NCBI RefSeq assembly: GCF_013386165.1
Contig: NZ_JACAOS010000016.1
Span: 779,729 to 843,728 of the forward strand
Direction: 5' to 3'
Length of the DNA: 64,000 nt
Source of the DNA: Pseudomonas gingeri
GTDB taxonomy: Bacteria > Pseudomonadota > Gammaproteobacteria > Pseudomonadales > Pseudomonadaceae
Position numbers and translations under genes: made by a program. This document shows, piece by piece, positions 43,940-52,144 of this stretch (position 1 is its first letter; each line of letters opens with the position of its first letter). A model generated the notes under the pieces. It was not told the origin of the DNA. It searched no databases and worked only from the letters and a program-made list of their open reading frames with translations.

Positions 43940-44806
43940 ATGTACGCAGTCATGGGCATTACCGGACAAGTAGGCGGTGCCGTCGCCCGTACCTTGCTCA
44001 GCGCCGGGCAATCGGTGCGCGCAGTGGTGCGCAGTGCGGAGAAAGGCGCGGTGTGGGCCGGACAAGGTTGTCAGGTGGCCTTGGCCGATGTGGACGATGG
44101 ACAGGCGCTGGCGCAGGCGTTCAGTGGTGTCGAGGGCGTGTTTATCATGATGCCGTCGAACTTTGATCCGACCCCGGGTTTTCCGGAAGCCCGGCAAGTG
44201 GTGGAAACCCTTCGCACGGCGTTGGAGCAAGCCCGGCCGGCGAAGGTGGTGTGCTTGTCGACCATCGGAGCCCAGGCGACCCAGCCGAATCTGTTGAACC
44301 AGTTGCAGATACTGGAGCAGGGCCTGGGCACGCTGGATTTGCCGGTCACCTTCCTGCGTCCGGGCTGGTTTATGGAAAACGCCCTGTGGGATGTGGCGGC
44401 GGCGGTGGAGGCCGGGGTGATCCCGAGCTTTCTGCAACCGCTGGACAAGCCGGTGCCGATGATTGCCACGGCGGATGTCGGGCGCCTGGCCGGGCAGTTG
44501 TTGCAGGAGTCCTGGAATGGCAAACGTATCGTCGAGCTGGAAGGACCGGAGCGTGTGACACCGGAGCAGATTGCCGCGGGTTTTGCCGAGTTATTGGGCA
44601 AGCCGGTGCGCATGGAAGGGGTGCTGCGTGATACCTGGCAGGATCTGTTCACGGCGCAGGGCATGAATAACCCGCTGCCGCGTATGCAGATGATCGACGG
44701 CTTCAACGAAGGCTGGATCGAGTTCGCCGGAACGCCGCGCAAGGGCGAGGTGCCGTTGCGCAGCGTGCTGAAAGATCTGTTGATTCGCAGTGGTGTGTCC
44801 GACTGA
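43940..44806 (+). CDS. NmrA-like NAD(P)-binding protein
   Basis: 288 aa atypical SDR. The dinucleotide motif is GITGQVGGAV near residues 6-15 (MYAVMGITGQVG start). Later LRPGWFMENALWD and PMIATADVGRLAGQLL match the NmrA / NAD(P)H-quinone-oxidoreductase-like group that senses or uses NADPH. No active-site YxxxK is evident, as is usual for NmrA proteins. GGAGG precedes the ATG at 43940. It is divergent from its likely LysR regulator. Confidence 0.86.
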   Translation: MYAVMGITGQVGGAVARTLLSAGQSVRAVVRSAEKGAVWAGQGCQVALADVDDGQALAQAFSGVEGVFIMMPSNFDPTPGFPEARQVVETLRTALEQARPAKVVCLSTIGAQATQPNLLNQLQILEQGLGTLDLPVTFLRPGWFMENALWDVAAAVEAGVIPSFLQPLDKPVPMIATADVGRLAGQLLQESWNGKRIVELEGPERVTPEQIAAGFAELLGKPVRMEGVLRDTWQDLFTAQGMNNPLPRMQMIDGFNEGWIEFAGTPRKGEVPLRSVLKDLLIRSGVSD

Positions 44807-44814
44807 CGGGCCTC

Positions 44815-44952
44815 ATCGCCGGCAAGCCGGCTCCCACAGTCCTGTGTCGTTCGCTCGATCATGGAATGACACAAAACTACAGTCCTGTGCCGTTCGCTCG
44901 ATCATGGAACGGCACAAAACTACTGTAGGAGCCGGCTTGCCGGCGATAGCGT
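44815..44952. repeat. REPIN carrying a tandem 43-bp repeat with paired hairpins
   Basis: Outer arms CATCGCCGGCAAGCCGGCTC and GAGCCGGCTTGCCGGCGATA form a REPIN. Its spacer is two 43-bp copies (44836-44878 and 44879-44921). Each copy forms a ten-base stem with an 11-base loop: 44843-44852/44864-44873 and 44886-44895/44907-44916. Between copies, a T-A pair becomes C-G and a G-T wobble becomes G-C, so pairing is kept. Confidence 0.85.
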
Positions 44953-44972
44953 CAGCTCAGGCACCGCGACAT

Positions 44973-45731
44973 TTACAGGAACATCCCACCCGAAGCTTCG
45001 ATGCGCTGGCCGGTGATCCACTGGCCGCCATCACTCAGCAGCAGCGCAATGGCGCCACCGATGTCGTCCGGCAAGCCAGCACGGCCCAGCGCGGTGTTGG
45101 CCGCGACAAAGGCATTCAGATCTTTGTTGTCGCGCACGCCGCCGCCGCCGAAATCGGTCTCGATGGCGCCCGGGGCCAGGCAGTTGACGCTGATCCCCCG
45201 TGCACCCAACTCCTTGGCCTGGTAACGGGTCAAGGTTTCCATCGCACCTTTCATCGCCGCATAGGTGGCATAGCCCGGCAGGCTGAAACGCGCCAGGCCG
45301 CTGGAAATATTGACGATGCGCCCACCGTCGGCCAGCAGCGGCAGGAGTTTCTGGGTCAGGAAAAACGGCCCCTTGAAGTGTACGTTCAACAACTGGTCGA
45401 ACTGTTCTTCACTGGTCTCGGCGAACAACGAATGCACCCCGACCCCGGCATTGTTCACCAGGAAATCAAAGCGCTCACGTCCGAAGACCGTGACCAATAC
45501 CTTGGCAAGCCCCTCACTGAAGGCCTTGAGCCCATCGATCAGGCCCACATCCAGTTGCAGCATGGCGGCACGGCCACCGAGTTTTTCGATCTCGGCCACC
45601 ACGCCCCGGGCATCGTCGCCCCGGCTGTGGTAGGTGCCGATGATATCGACGCCTTGGGCGGCCAGATGCAGCGCGGTGCTTTTGCCAAGGCCGCGACTGG
45701 CGCCGGTGATCAGGGCGATTTTACGAGTCAT
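44973..45731 (-). CDS. Classical SDR-family oxidoreductase
   Basis: 252 aa. Cofactor motif TGASRGLG at 9-16, NNAGVG near 93-98, catalytic Ser in NISSGL, catalytic YAAMK near 157-161, and PGAIETDFGG after it. It reduces or oxidises a carbonyl/alcohol with NAD(P)H; substrate unknown. The stop side faces the repeat array; the start faces a LysR gene across 120 bases with an inverted repeat overlapping the GAGGAA ribosome site. Confidence 0.9.
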   Translation of the reverse strand: MTRKIALITGASRGLGKSTALHLAAQGVDIIGTYHSRGDDARGVVAEIEKLGGRAAMLQLDVGLIDGLKAFSEGLAKVLVTVFGRERFDFLVNNAGVGVHSLFAETSEEQFDQLLNVHFKGPFFLTQKLLPLLADGGRIVNISSGLARFSLPGYATYAAMKGAMETLTRYQAKELGARGISVNCLAPGAIETDFGGGGVRDNKDLNAFVAANTALGRAGLPDDIGGAIALLLSDGGQWITGQRIEASGGMFL

Positions 45732-45737
45732 GTCGTG

Positions 45738-45766
45738 TTCCTCAAGGAGTGGTTAACGTTGAGGAA
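45738..45766. promoter_or_regulatory. Inverted repeat between SDR and LysR genes
   Basis: TTCCTCAA-N13-TTGAGGAA, perfect eight-base arms. The left arm contains the SDR ribosome site (GAGGAA on the minus strand), so binding or folding could control the SDR gene. Confidence 0.55.
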
Positions 45767-45851
45767 AGTGTATTTGTCCGGCTGGTATTGGATAAACGCG
45801 GTGAAATCGGAAACACTGATCGCCTGATCCGAACAATAGGCAGACGTGGTG

Positions 45852-46757
45852 ATGAATAAACTGGACCTGCTGCGAACCTTTATCCGGGTCACCGAACTGT
45901 CGAGCTTCACCCTGGCGGGAGAAAGTCTCGGTTTGCCCAAGTCCAGTGTCTCCGAGCATGTCCAGGCGCTGGAAGACGTGATGGGCACGCGTTTGTTGCA
46001 GCGCACCACGCGTAAGGTCCAGGCAACCCAGGACGGGTTGGTGCTGTATGAGCGCAGCAAGGATTTGCTGGCGCAGATGGATGAATTGCAGGGCTTGTTC
46101 CGTCAGGATGCAGCCTTGCTGACCGGGCGGATCCGTTTCGACATGCCCAGCGTCATGGCCCGTCGCGTGATCATGCCGCGTCTGCCGGAATTCATGGCGG
46201 TGCATCCGCGCATCGAGCTGGAAATCAGCAGTACCGACCGCCGCGTGGACCTGTTGGGCGAAGGTTTCGACTGTGTGTTGCGGGTCGGTGCGCAACCCGA
46301 TCAATCGGTGGTGGCACGCCAGGTGTGTGAGTTGCCGATGGCCAACTGCGCCAGTCCCGCCTACTTGCAGCGTTATGGTCGGCCGGAGTCTGTCGCCGAC
46401 CTCGACGGGCATCGGCTGATTCACTATGTCGGGATGCTGGGTGCCCGCTCCCCGGGGTTCGAGTACCTGCAAAACGGCAAGTTGCAGCAGGTGCCTATGG
46501 CCGGGAGTGTGACGGTGAACAGCACCGATTGCTACGAGTCGGCGTGCCTGGGCGGGTTCGGCTTGATCCAGGCGCCGTATCTGGGGGTACGCAAGCATCT
46601 GGACAGTGGTGCGCTGGTGGCGCTATTGCCCGACTTTTTGCCGGCGCCGCTGGAGGTGTCGTTGCTGTATGCCCAGCAACGCCATTTACCCCAGCGGGTG
46701 CGGGTGTTCATGGCCTGGTTGGGGCAGGTGTTGCAGGAGGAGTTGGGCGAGGCTTGA
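45852..46757 (+). CDS. LysR-family regulator divergent from SDR
   Basis: 301 aa. HTH SSFTLAGESLGLPKSSVSEHVQALEDVMGTRLL at about residues 17-49; effector domain of the CrgA-like branch with GLIQAPYLGVRKHLDSGALV late. The ATG at 45852 is preferred to the GTG at 45846. Probably controls the divergent SDR. A strong hairpin follows the stop. Confidence 0.9.
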   Translation: MNKLDLLRTFIRVTELSSFTLAGESLGLPKSSVSEHVQALEDVMGTRLLQRTTRKVQATQDGLVLYERSKDLLAQMDELQGLFRQDAALLTGRIRFDMPSVMARRVIMPRLPEFMAVHPRIELEISSTDRRVDLLGEGFDCVLRVGAQPDQSVVARQVCELPMANCASPAYLQRYGRPESVADLDGHRLIHYVGMLGARSPGFEYLQNGKLQQVPMAGSVTVNSTDCYESACLGGFGLIQAPYLGVRKHLDSGALVALLPDFLPAPLEVSLLYAQQRHLPQRVRVFMAWLGQVLQEELGEA

Positions 46758-46761
46758 AGCT

Positions 46762-46786
46762 GACCGCATGCCAGGGGCATGCGGTC
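46762..46786. terminator. Hairpin between convergent LysR and pit genes
   Basis: Perfect 11-base stem GACCGCATGCC / GGCATGCGGTC with loop AGG; no T-run on either side. Confidence 0.5.
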
Positions 46787-46799
46787 ATCGGGGCAGGAA

Positions 46800-48413
46800 T
46801 CAGAAGATCTTCGTGAACAGCCAGTACAGGCTACCCGACAACAGGATTGCCGCCGGCAGGGTCAGCACCCAGGCCATGACCAGGTTGCGGATGGTGCGCA
46901 TCTGCAAGCCGCCGCCATTGGCGACCATGGTCCCGGCCACGCCCGAGGACAGTACGTGGGTGGTCGACACCGGCAAACCGTACATGTCCGCCGCGCCGAT
47001 GGTCAGCATCGCGACCATTTCCGCTGAGGCACCTTGGGCGTAGGTCAGGTGGGTCTTGCCGATTTTCTCACCGACGGTGACCACGATGCGCTTCCAGCCG
47101 ACCATGGTGCCCAGGCCCAGGGCGATGGCCACGGCAATCTTCACCCACAGCGGAATGAAGCGCGTGGAGGTGTCGATCTGCTGTTTGAACAGTTGCACCT
47201 TGCTCTGGGTTTCAGCATCGAAGTTGCCGATCTTGTCCTTGTCCATCAGGCGGATGGTTTCGCTGCTCAGGTACATGTCGTTACGCACGTTGCCCATGGC
47301 TTCGGCCGGAACCTTGGCCAGCGAGCCGTAGGTCTTGACGTCAGTACCGATATTGCCGGCCAGGGCGGCCAGGGCCGGAACGATGTCCGGTGTTACCTGT
47401 TTGGTCCGCACATATTCCGACAGCACATGGCGCGGATCAGCGGGCGCCGGTTGTGGTGCACTGCGTACCAGCGCCTGTTGGGTGACTTCGGCGACCGCGG
47501 CAAATTGCAGTGCCTGGTCGGCCGGCATGGTGCGGTTCAGGGCGTAGGCCATCGGCAGGGTGCCGACCAGGATCAGCATGATCAGCCCCATGCCTTTTTG
47601 CCCGTCGTTGGAACCGTGGGCGAAGGACACGCCGGTGCAGGTCAGGATCAGCAGGCCACGAATCCACCATGGCGGCGGCGCGTTGTCCTTGGGGGCCTTG
47701 TACAGTTCACGGTTCTTCACCAACAGGCGCAAAACCAGCAGCACCAGTGCGGCGAAGAAGAAACCGACCAACGGTGATACCAGCAAGGCGTAACCGATCT
47801 TGGCGGCCTGGCTCCAGTCCACGCCGCTGGTGCCGTCACGTCCGTGCATCAGAGCGTTGGCCACGCCGACGCCGATGATCGAGCCGATCAGGGTGTGGGA
47901 CGAGGAAGCCGGCAGGCCCAGCCACCAGGTGCCGAGGTTCCAGAGGATGGCGGCGATCAGCAGGGCAAAGATCATTGCGAAGCCGGCCGAGGAGCCGACT
48001 TGCAGGATCAGTTCCACCGGCAGCAGGGCGATGATGCCGAAAGCCACCGCGCCGCTGGAGAGCAGCACGCCGAGGAAGTTGAAGCAGCCGGACCAGACCA
48101 CCGCGAAATGCGGCGGCAGGGAGTTGGTGTAGATCACGGTGGCCACGGCGTTGGCCGTGTCGTGGAAGCCGTTGACGAACTCGAAACCGAGGGCGATCAA
48201 CAGTGCGACGCCGAGTAGCAGGAAGGGCGTCCAGGTGGTGACCACGGTGCCGAAGTCGTGCATGTCGTGCATCAGGCTATAGGCGGTGAACAACAGCCCC
48301 ATGGCCACCAATGCGAAAAAGATGACCGCCGTGAAGACGCGGGGTTTGCTTTCGAACCGCTGTTTACCTGCGCCCTGGGCGGGCGAGGTCGCAGTCAGTG
48401 AGGGGATGGCCAT
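46800..48413 (-). CDS. pit: Low-affinity inorganic phosphate permease (Pit family)
   Basis: 537 aa metal-phosphate:H+ symporter. It has two PHO4 halves: GFEFVNGFHDTANAVATVIYT near residues 75-95 and SFAHGSNDGQKGMGLIML near 285-303, each with the invariant GxNDxxN-type core, and some ten to twelve helices. A long hydrophilic insert lies between about 310 and 420. ATG 48413 gives MAIPSLTATSP; the longer reading to 48497 is unlikely. No PhoU-like accessory gene adjoins it. Confidence 0.92.
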   Translation of the reverse strand: MAIPSLTATSPAQGAGKQRFESKPRVFTAVIFFALVAMGLLFTAYSLMHDMHDFGTVVTTWTPFLLLGVALLIALGFEFVNGFHDTANAVATVIYTNSLPPHFAVVWSGCFNFLGVLLSSGAVAFGIIALLPVELILQVGSSAGFAMIFALLIAAILWNLGTWWLGLPASSSHTLIGSIIGVGVANALMHGRDGTSGVDWSQAAKIGYALLVSPLVGFFFAALVLLVLRLLVKNRELYKAPKDNAPPPWWIRGLLILTCTGVSFAHGSNDGQKGMGLIMLILVGTLPMAYALNRTMPADQALQFAAVAEVTQQALVRSAPQPAPADPRHVLSEYVRTKQVTPDIVPALAALAGNIGTDVKTYGSLAKVPAEAMGNVRNDMYLSSETIRLMDKDKIGNFDAETQSKVQLFKQQIDTSTRFIPLWVKIAVAIALGLGTMVGWKRIVVTVGEKIGKTHLTYAQGASAEMVAMLTIGAADMYGLPVSTTHVLSSGVAGTMVANGGGLQMRTIRNLVMAWVLTLPAAILLSGSLYWLFTKIF

Positions 48414-48487
48414 GCCGGGAATCCTTTTTGAGAACGGATGCCAGCCATAATCGTTGCCAAATGTTACAGAAAGAGTGGCTGTAAAGA

Positions 48488-48589
48488 GCAGCGACAAGCT
48501 TCAAGCGACAAGCCAGAGTGTGTTCGAGGCAACTCCAGTGGCCGTTACGCAACCCGGCTTGCGGCTTGGCGCTTGAAGCTCGCCGCTGC
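48488..48589. repeat. Long imperfect inverted repeat between zntB and pit
   Basis: 27-base arms (48488-48514 and 48563-48589), 24 matched positions, core AAGCTTCAAGC / GCTTGAAGCT, around a 48-base loop. It starts two bases after the zntB stop and probably acts as a transcription end or mRNA stabiliser. Confidence 0.75.
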
Positions 48590-48591
48590 CC

Positions 48592-49614
48592 CTAATAATC
48601 CTGCCGTTTGCGAAACGCCCAGCGCCCGGCCAGCAGGGTGAATGTCACGACCAGCGCCACCAGGATCCAGAAACCCTCCGGGTCGCCCGCCAGCGGAATG
48701 CCGCCGACGTTCATGCCGAAGAAACCGGCAATGATGTTGATCGGCAGTGCCAGGACCGTCACCACGGTGAGGGTGAACAGGGTGCGGTTGCTCTGTTCGT
48801 TGAGGCTGGCGGCGATCTCTTCCTGCAACAGTTTGATCCGCTCGCCGAGGGCCTCCAGGTCGCTGAGGATCAGCGAGAACTCCTCGGTGGACTTGCGCAA
48901 TTCCTTGACGTCCTCCTTCTGCAGCCATTGCGGCGGACGGTTGAGCAGCCGCAGCAAGGAGCCCGGCTCCAGGGCCAGCAGGCGTTGCAGGCGCACCAGT
49001 ACCCGGCGCATGGCACCCAGTTCGGCGCGGTTGTTGCTCAGGCGCAAGGCCAGCAACTGGTCTTCGATCTGGTCGACGCTGGTGCTGGTCTTGCGCACGA
49101 TCTGGGTCAGCACTTCGCCCTGGTCGCGCAGCAGGTGCACGAGCAATTCCAGCGGCGAGCGAAAGCGTTCGCCGGCCTTGACCGAGGAGCGCAGCTTGTC
49201 CACCGAGTGCAGGGGTTGCAGGCGCGCGCTGATCAACAGCCTGCTGCGGGCGCAGACCCACAGGGTGGAGATGTCCGAGGAGACGATGCTGCTGAGGTTG
49301 AACACTACGTCGTTGACCACCGCCAGCAAGGCGTTGTCCACATGTTCGATACGGGTCGAGCGCGAGCCTTCGTGCAGGGCCTCGAAAAACTCTTCGGGCA
49401 ACGCCAGGTGCGTCTTCATCCAGCGCTCGCAGGCGGCGTGCGCCAGGTTCAAGTGCAACCAGAGAAACTGATCAGGATCTTCCGGTTGTTGCAGGCATTG
49501 CAGGGCGGTGGCCGAGTCGATTTCTTCGCCCCGTTCGCCGGCACGGAAGCGAAAACCGTAAAGCAGGCCGAACAGATCCGGGTCACGATGGCTTTGGTCA
49601 AGGCTGTGGTTCAT
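48592..49614 (-). CDS. zntB: CorA-family transporter, ZntB-like
   Basis: 340 aa. A large cytoplasmic N-domain (about 1-270, with a long coiled helix LLQEEIAASLNEQSNRTLF) is followed by two helices near 278-300 and 315-332. The signature between them is GMNVGGIP at 300-307; the GGIP after GMN is the ZntB rather than CorA pattern, so Zn2+ transport is more likely than Mg2+. Complete. It lies upstream of pit on the same strand but a long hairpin separates them. Confidence 0.88.
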   Translation of the reverse strand: MNHSLDQSHRDPDLFGLLYGFRFRAGERGEEIDSATALQCLQQPEDPDQFLWLHLNLAHAACERWMKTHLALPEEFFEALHEGSRSTRIEHVDNALLAVVNDVVFNLSSIVSSDISTLWVCARSRLLISARLQPLHSVDKLRSSVKAGERFRSPLELLVHLLRDQGEVLTQIVRKTSTSVDQIEDQLLALRLSNNRAELGAMRRVLVRLQRLLALEPGSLLRLLNRPPQWLQKEDVKELRKSTEEFSLILSDLEALGERIKLLQEEIAASLNEQSNRTLFTLTVVTVLALPINIIAGFFGMNVGGIPLAGDPEGFWILVALVVTFTLLAGRWAFRKRQDY

Positions 49615-49932
49615 GGAGGCTCGCTGGAGGGAAACGCCTGAAACATTTTTTTACAGGTTCGCGGCGCTCATCATCGCAACGCTTCTTGACATTTTTGTGA
49701 CGGTTTTTTTTGGGGCGAGCGAGGGCTTCGCGTTTTTTTCACGGCCGAGGCGTATGATGCGCGCCGTTGACCGATGGTCGGCCCCATTCAAGTACCGCAC
49801 CGGTACGTCGATGGTAGTGATGTGTAATCCACAGCACTAAGTGGCCTCGTGCCCGGTTGTCGCTGACAAGGATGTTTCGACTCCTTGCGTTTCCTACAGG
49901 GGACGCTTAATCCTTGTTCAGAGATTCTTCCC
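49615..49932. other. Gene-free stretch between zntB and a chemoreceptor gene
   Basis: Divergent promoter region. It has short T-runs near 49655 and 49705-49740 and a GGTCGGCC / dyad ACCGCACCGGT segment near 49773-49803. No confident sigma-28 or sigma-54 promoter, and no small gene, was found. Confidence 0.4.
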
Positions 49933-51555
49933 ATGTTGCAACAATCCCTGCGAGCCCAGATTCTCGCGCTCCTGAGCGGTAGCCTGATCGCTGTGTTGCT
50001 GATCGCGCTGACCTGTTTTCATTTCCTGTCCAATAGCGTTCAGGATTATCGCAACCTGATCGAAGGCCCCTTGCACACCTCGCACTTGATCGATGAGGCC
50101 AATGTGCAATTCAAGGCACAGGTGCAGGAGTGGAAGGATGTCCTGTTGCGCGGCAAGCAACCGGAGGATTTCAACCGGTACTGGTCGCAGTTTGAAGCGC
50201 GTCAGCGCGATGTGCAGGACATCCTGGGCCGTCTGGACAGTCAACCGGGCATGGATGCACGGCTCAAATCGCAGATCGAGCAGTTGCGTGAAGAGCACCG
50301 GGTGCTGGGCTCCGCTTACCTGAAAGGCCGTGAGGCCTATCTGGCTGCCGGGTCCGACGCGAGCGCCGGTGACCAGGCGGTCAAGGGTGTCGACCGCGCC
50401 GCCAGCGAGCAGATGAAGACGCTGGTTGCCGAGCTGCGCCAGCAAGGTGATGAGCAGTCTCAGGCCATCAGTGACAATGCTGAACGGACAATCTGGATCG
50501 GCATCCTGGTGTTGGTGGCTTCGGGGCTGTTGATCGGCTTGTTGAGCCTGTGGCTGATCAACCGCAATCTGGTGGCGCCGATCCGCCGCCTGATCGACTA
50601 CGTGGCGCAATTGAGCCATGGCAAGTTCGAGAATCGGGTCAATGCCGATCGCCAGGACGAACTGGGTCGCCTGGCGGTGGCGGCGAATACCTTGCGCGAC
50701 TTCCTCGCGGAGACCTTCAGCCATCTCAAGCGCAGCACCTCGGACCTGGACGGCGCCAGCGGTGAGTTGAGCTCGATTGCCGGCCTGATGGCCAACGGCA
50801 CCCACGAACAGTTCCAGCGGACCGACCAGGTGGCCACGGCGATGACCGAAATGTCCGCCACGGCCCAGGAGGTCGCGCGCCATGCGGTGGATGCCGCTAC
50901 GGCGGCGGATGACGCCGACCGTGCGGCCCAGCAGGGTGAGTTGGTGATGCAGTCGACCATCGAGACCATTACCCGGATGCGTGGCGAGATCAGCACCACC
51001 GCCGCGGTTATTCGGCGGCTGGAAGCCGATAGCGGGCGGGTCGGCAAGGTCCTGGAAGTGATTCGCGGGATCGCCGAACAGACCAACCTGCTGGCGCTCA
51101 ACGCCGCTATCGAGGCCGCTCGTGCCGGTGAAGCCGGACGCGGCTTTGCCGTGGTTGCCGATGAAGTGCGCAGCCTGGCCCAGCGCACGGCGGCGTCGAT
51201 CATCGAGATCAACCAGATCATCCATTCGGTGCAGACCGGTGCGGTGGATGCCGCCCAGGCCATCGAAGGCGGACAGGCGCGCAGTGAAGAGAGCGTCGAG
51301 CAGGTGACCGAGGCCGGTGCCATGCTCGAACGTATCACTGTGGCGGTGGAGGCGATCCGTGACATGAACCGTCAGATCGCCACCGCCGCCGAAGAGCAGA
51401 CCTCGGTGGCCGAAGATATTTCGCGCAACCTGACCGAGATCACTGCCATCGCCAGTACCAACCTGGACAACGTCAAGCGCACTGAGACCGCCAGCCAGAA
51501 CCTGCACGGCTTGTCGGGACAGTTGAATGACGTGACGGCCCGTCTCGGGGCCTGA
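49933..51555 (+). CDS. Transmembrane methyl-accepting chemotaxis protein
   Basis: 540 aa. TM1 at about 8-30, a four-helix-type periplasmic sensor domain at 31-175 (SNSVQDYRNLIEG, HLIDEANVQFKAQVQEWKDVLLRG), TM2 at about 178-200, HAMP at 200-255 (LVAPIRRLIDYVAQLSHGKF..RQDELGRLAVAAN), then the long signalling hairpin with EQTNLLALNAAIEAARAGEAGRGFAVVADEVRSLA near 380-415. No C-terminal CheR-binding pentapeptide. Ligand unknown. The next 120 bases hold no terminator with a T-run. Confidence 0.93.
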   Translation: MLQQSLRAQILALLSGSLIAVLLIALTCFHFLSNSVQDYRNLIEGPLHTSHLIDEANVQFKAQVQEWKDVLLRGKQPEDFNRYWSQFEARQRDVQDILGRLDSQPGMDARLKSQIEQLREEHRVLGSAYLKGREAYLAAGSDASAGDQAVKGVDRAASEQMKTLVAELRQQGDEQSQAISDNAERTIWIGILVLVASGLLIGLLSLWLINRNLVAPIRRLIDYVAQLSHGKFENRVNADRQDELGRLAVAANTLRDFLAETFSHLKRSTSDLDGASGELSSIAGLMANGTHEQFQRTDQVATAMTEMSATAQEVARHAVDAATAADDADRAAQQGELVMQSTIETITRMRGEISTTAAVIRRLEADSGRVGKVLEVIRGIAEQTNLLALNAAIEAARAGEAGRGFAVVADEVRSLAQRTAASIIEINQIIHSVQTGAVDAAQAIEGGQARSEESVEQVTEAGAMLERITVAVEAIRDMNRQIATAAEEQTSVAEDISRNLTEITAIASTNLDNVKRTETASQNLHGLSGQLNDVTARLGA

Positions 51556-51678
51556 TTGGCCGCCACAGGGACGTGGCCTTGTATCGGGACGCTGACACGC
51601 GTGATACAGAATCAATCTCAAAGATGGCGCAAGTCTGTCGATGACAAGATTGCCCATAACTGAATCGGGAGATCCCCC

Positions 51679-52143
51679 ATGGTCAGCATCACTTCGGTCA
51701 CCATTGCCCCAACCCTTTCCACCACCAGCACCAACAAGAACACCGGCACCACCAGCACCACCGATACTGATACCTCCAGCACCACCACCACAGGGGCTGC
51801 GAGTAGCACCACCCAGGCTGGCGGCACCCCACCGGCCGGCGCTGGCGGCGCGTCCGGTAGTGGCAGCGACAGCTCCAGCAGCAGTTCTTCCTCCCAGCAG
51901 GTCCAGGACCTGCAAAAGCAACTGGCCGATCTGCAAAAGCAATTGCAGCAAGCGGAGTTGCAAATGCAGAAAGCCCAGGACAGCAAGGGCGACCCGGACG
52001 CCAAGGCCACCTTGCTCGCGACTGCGGAATCCCAGGTGTCTTCCATTGCCGGTTCGATTTCCACCGTCAGCGCTGCCCTGACCACCGCCTTGCAGGCAGA
52101 GGGCAGCAGCACCTCGGGCACTTCGGTGAACACCACCGCCTGA
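51679..52143 (+). CDS. FlxA-like coiled-coil protein
   Basis: 154 aa. The first 70 residues are low complexity (Thr, Ser, Gly, Ala); residues 72-105 form a Gln/Leu heptad coiled coil (QQVQDLQKQLADLQKQLQQA) matching FlxA-like proteins; the end is Ser/Thr/Ala-rich. No signal peptide. FlxA of E. coli is flagellum-regulated, and the gene follows a chemoreceptor, but function is unknown. GGGAG precedes the ATG. Confidence 0.75.
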   Translation: MVSITSVTIAPTLSTTSTNKNTGTTSTTDTDTSSTTTTGAASSTTQAGGTPPAGAGGASGSGSDSSSSSSSSQQVQDLQKQLADLQKQLQQAELQMQKAQDSKGDPDAKATLLATAESQVSSIAGSISTVSAALTTALQAEGSSTSGTSVNTTA

Positions 52144-52144
52144 G

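Noticed and set aside
44836..44921. Tandem repeat as a CRISPR array
   Set aside because: Only two adjoining copies with no spacers, inside a REPIN and without cas genes.
49800..49932. Sigma-28 promoter before the transmembrane chemoreceptor
   Set aside because: No TAAA box followed at proper spacing by GCCGATAA was found.
49918..51963. Minus-strand ORF of 681 codons over the chemoreceptor
   Set aside because: Composition is the antisense pattern of the MCP signalling domain; the plus frame has all MCP motifs.
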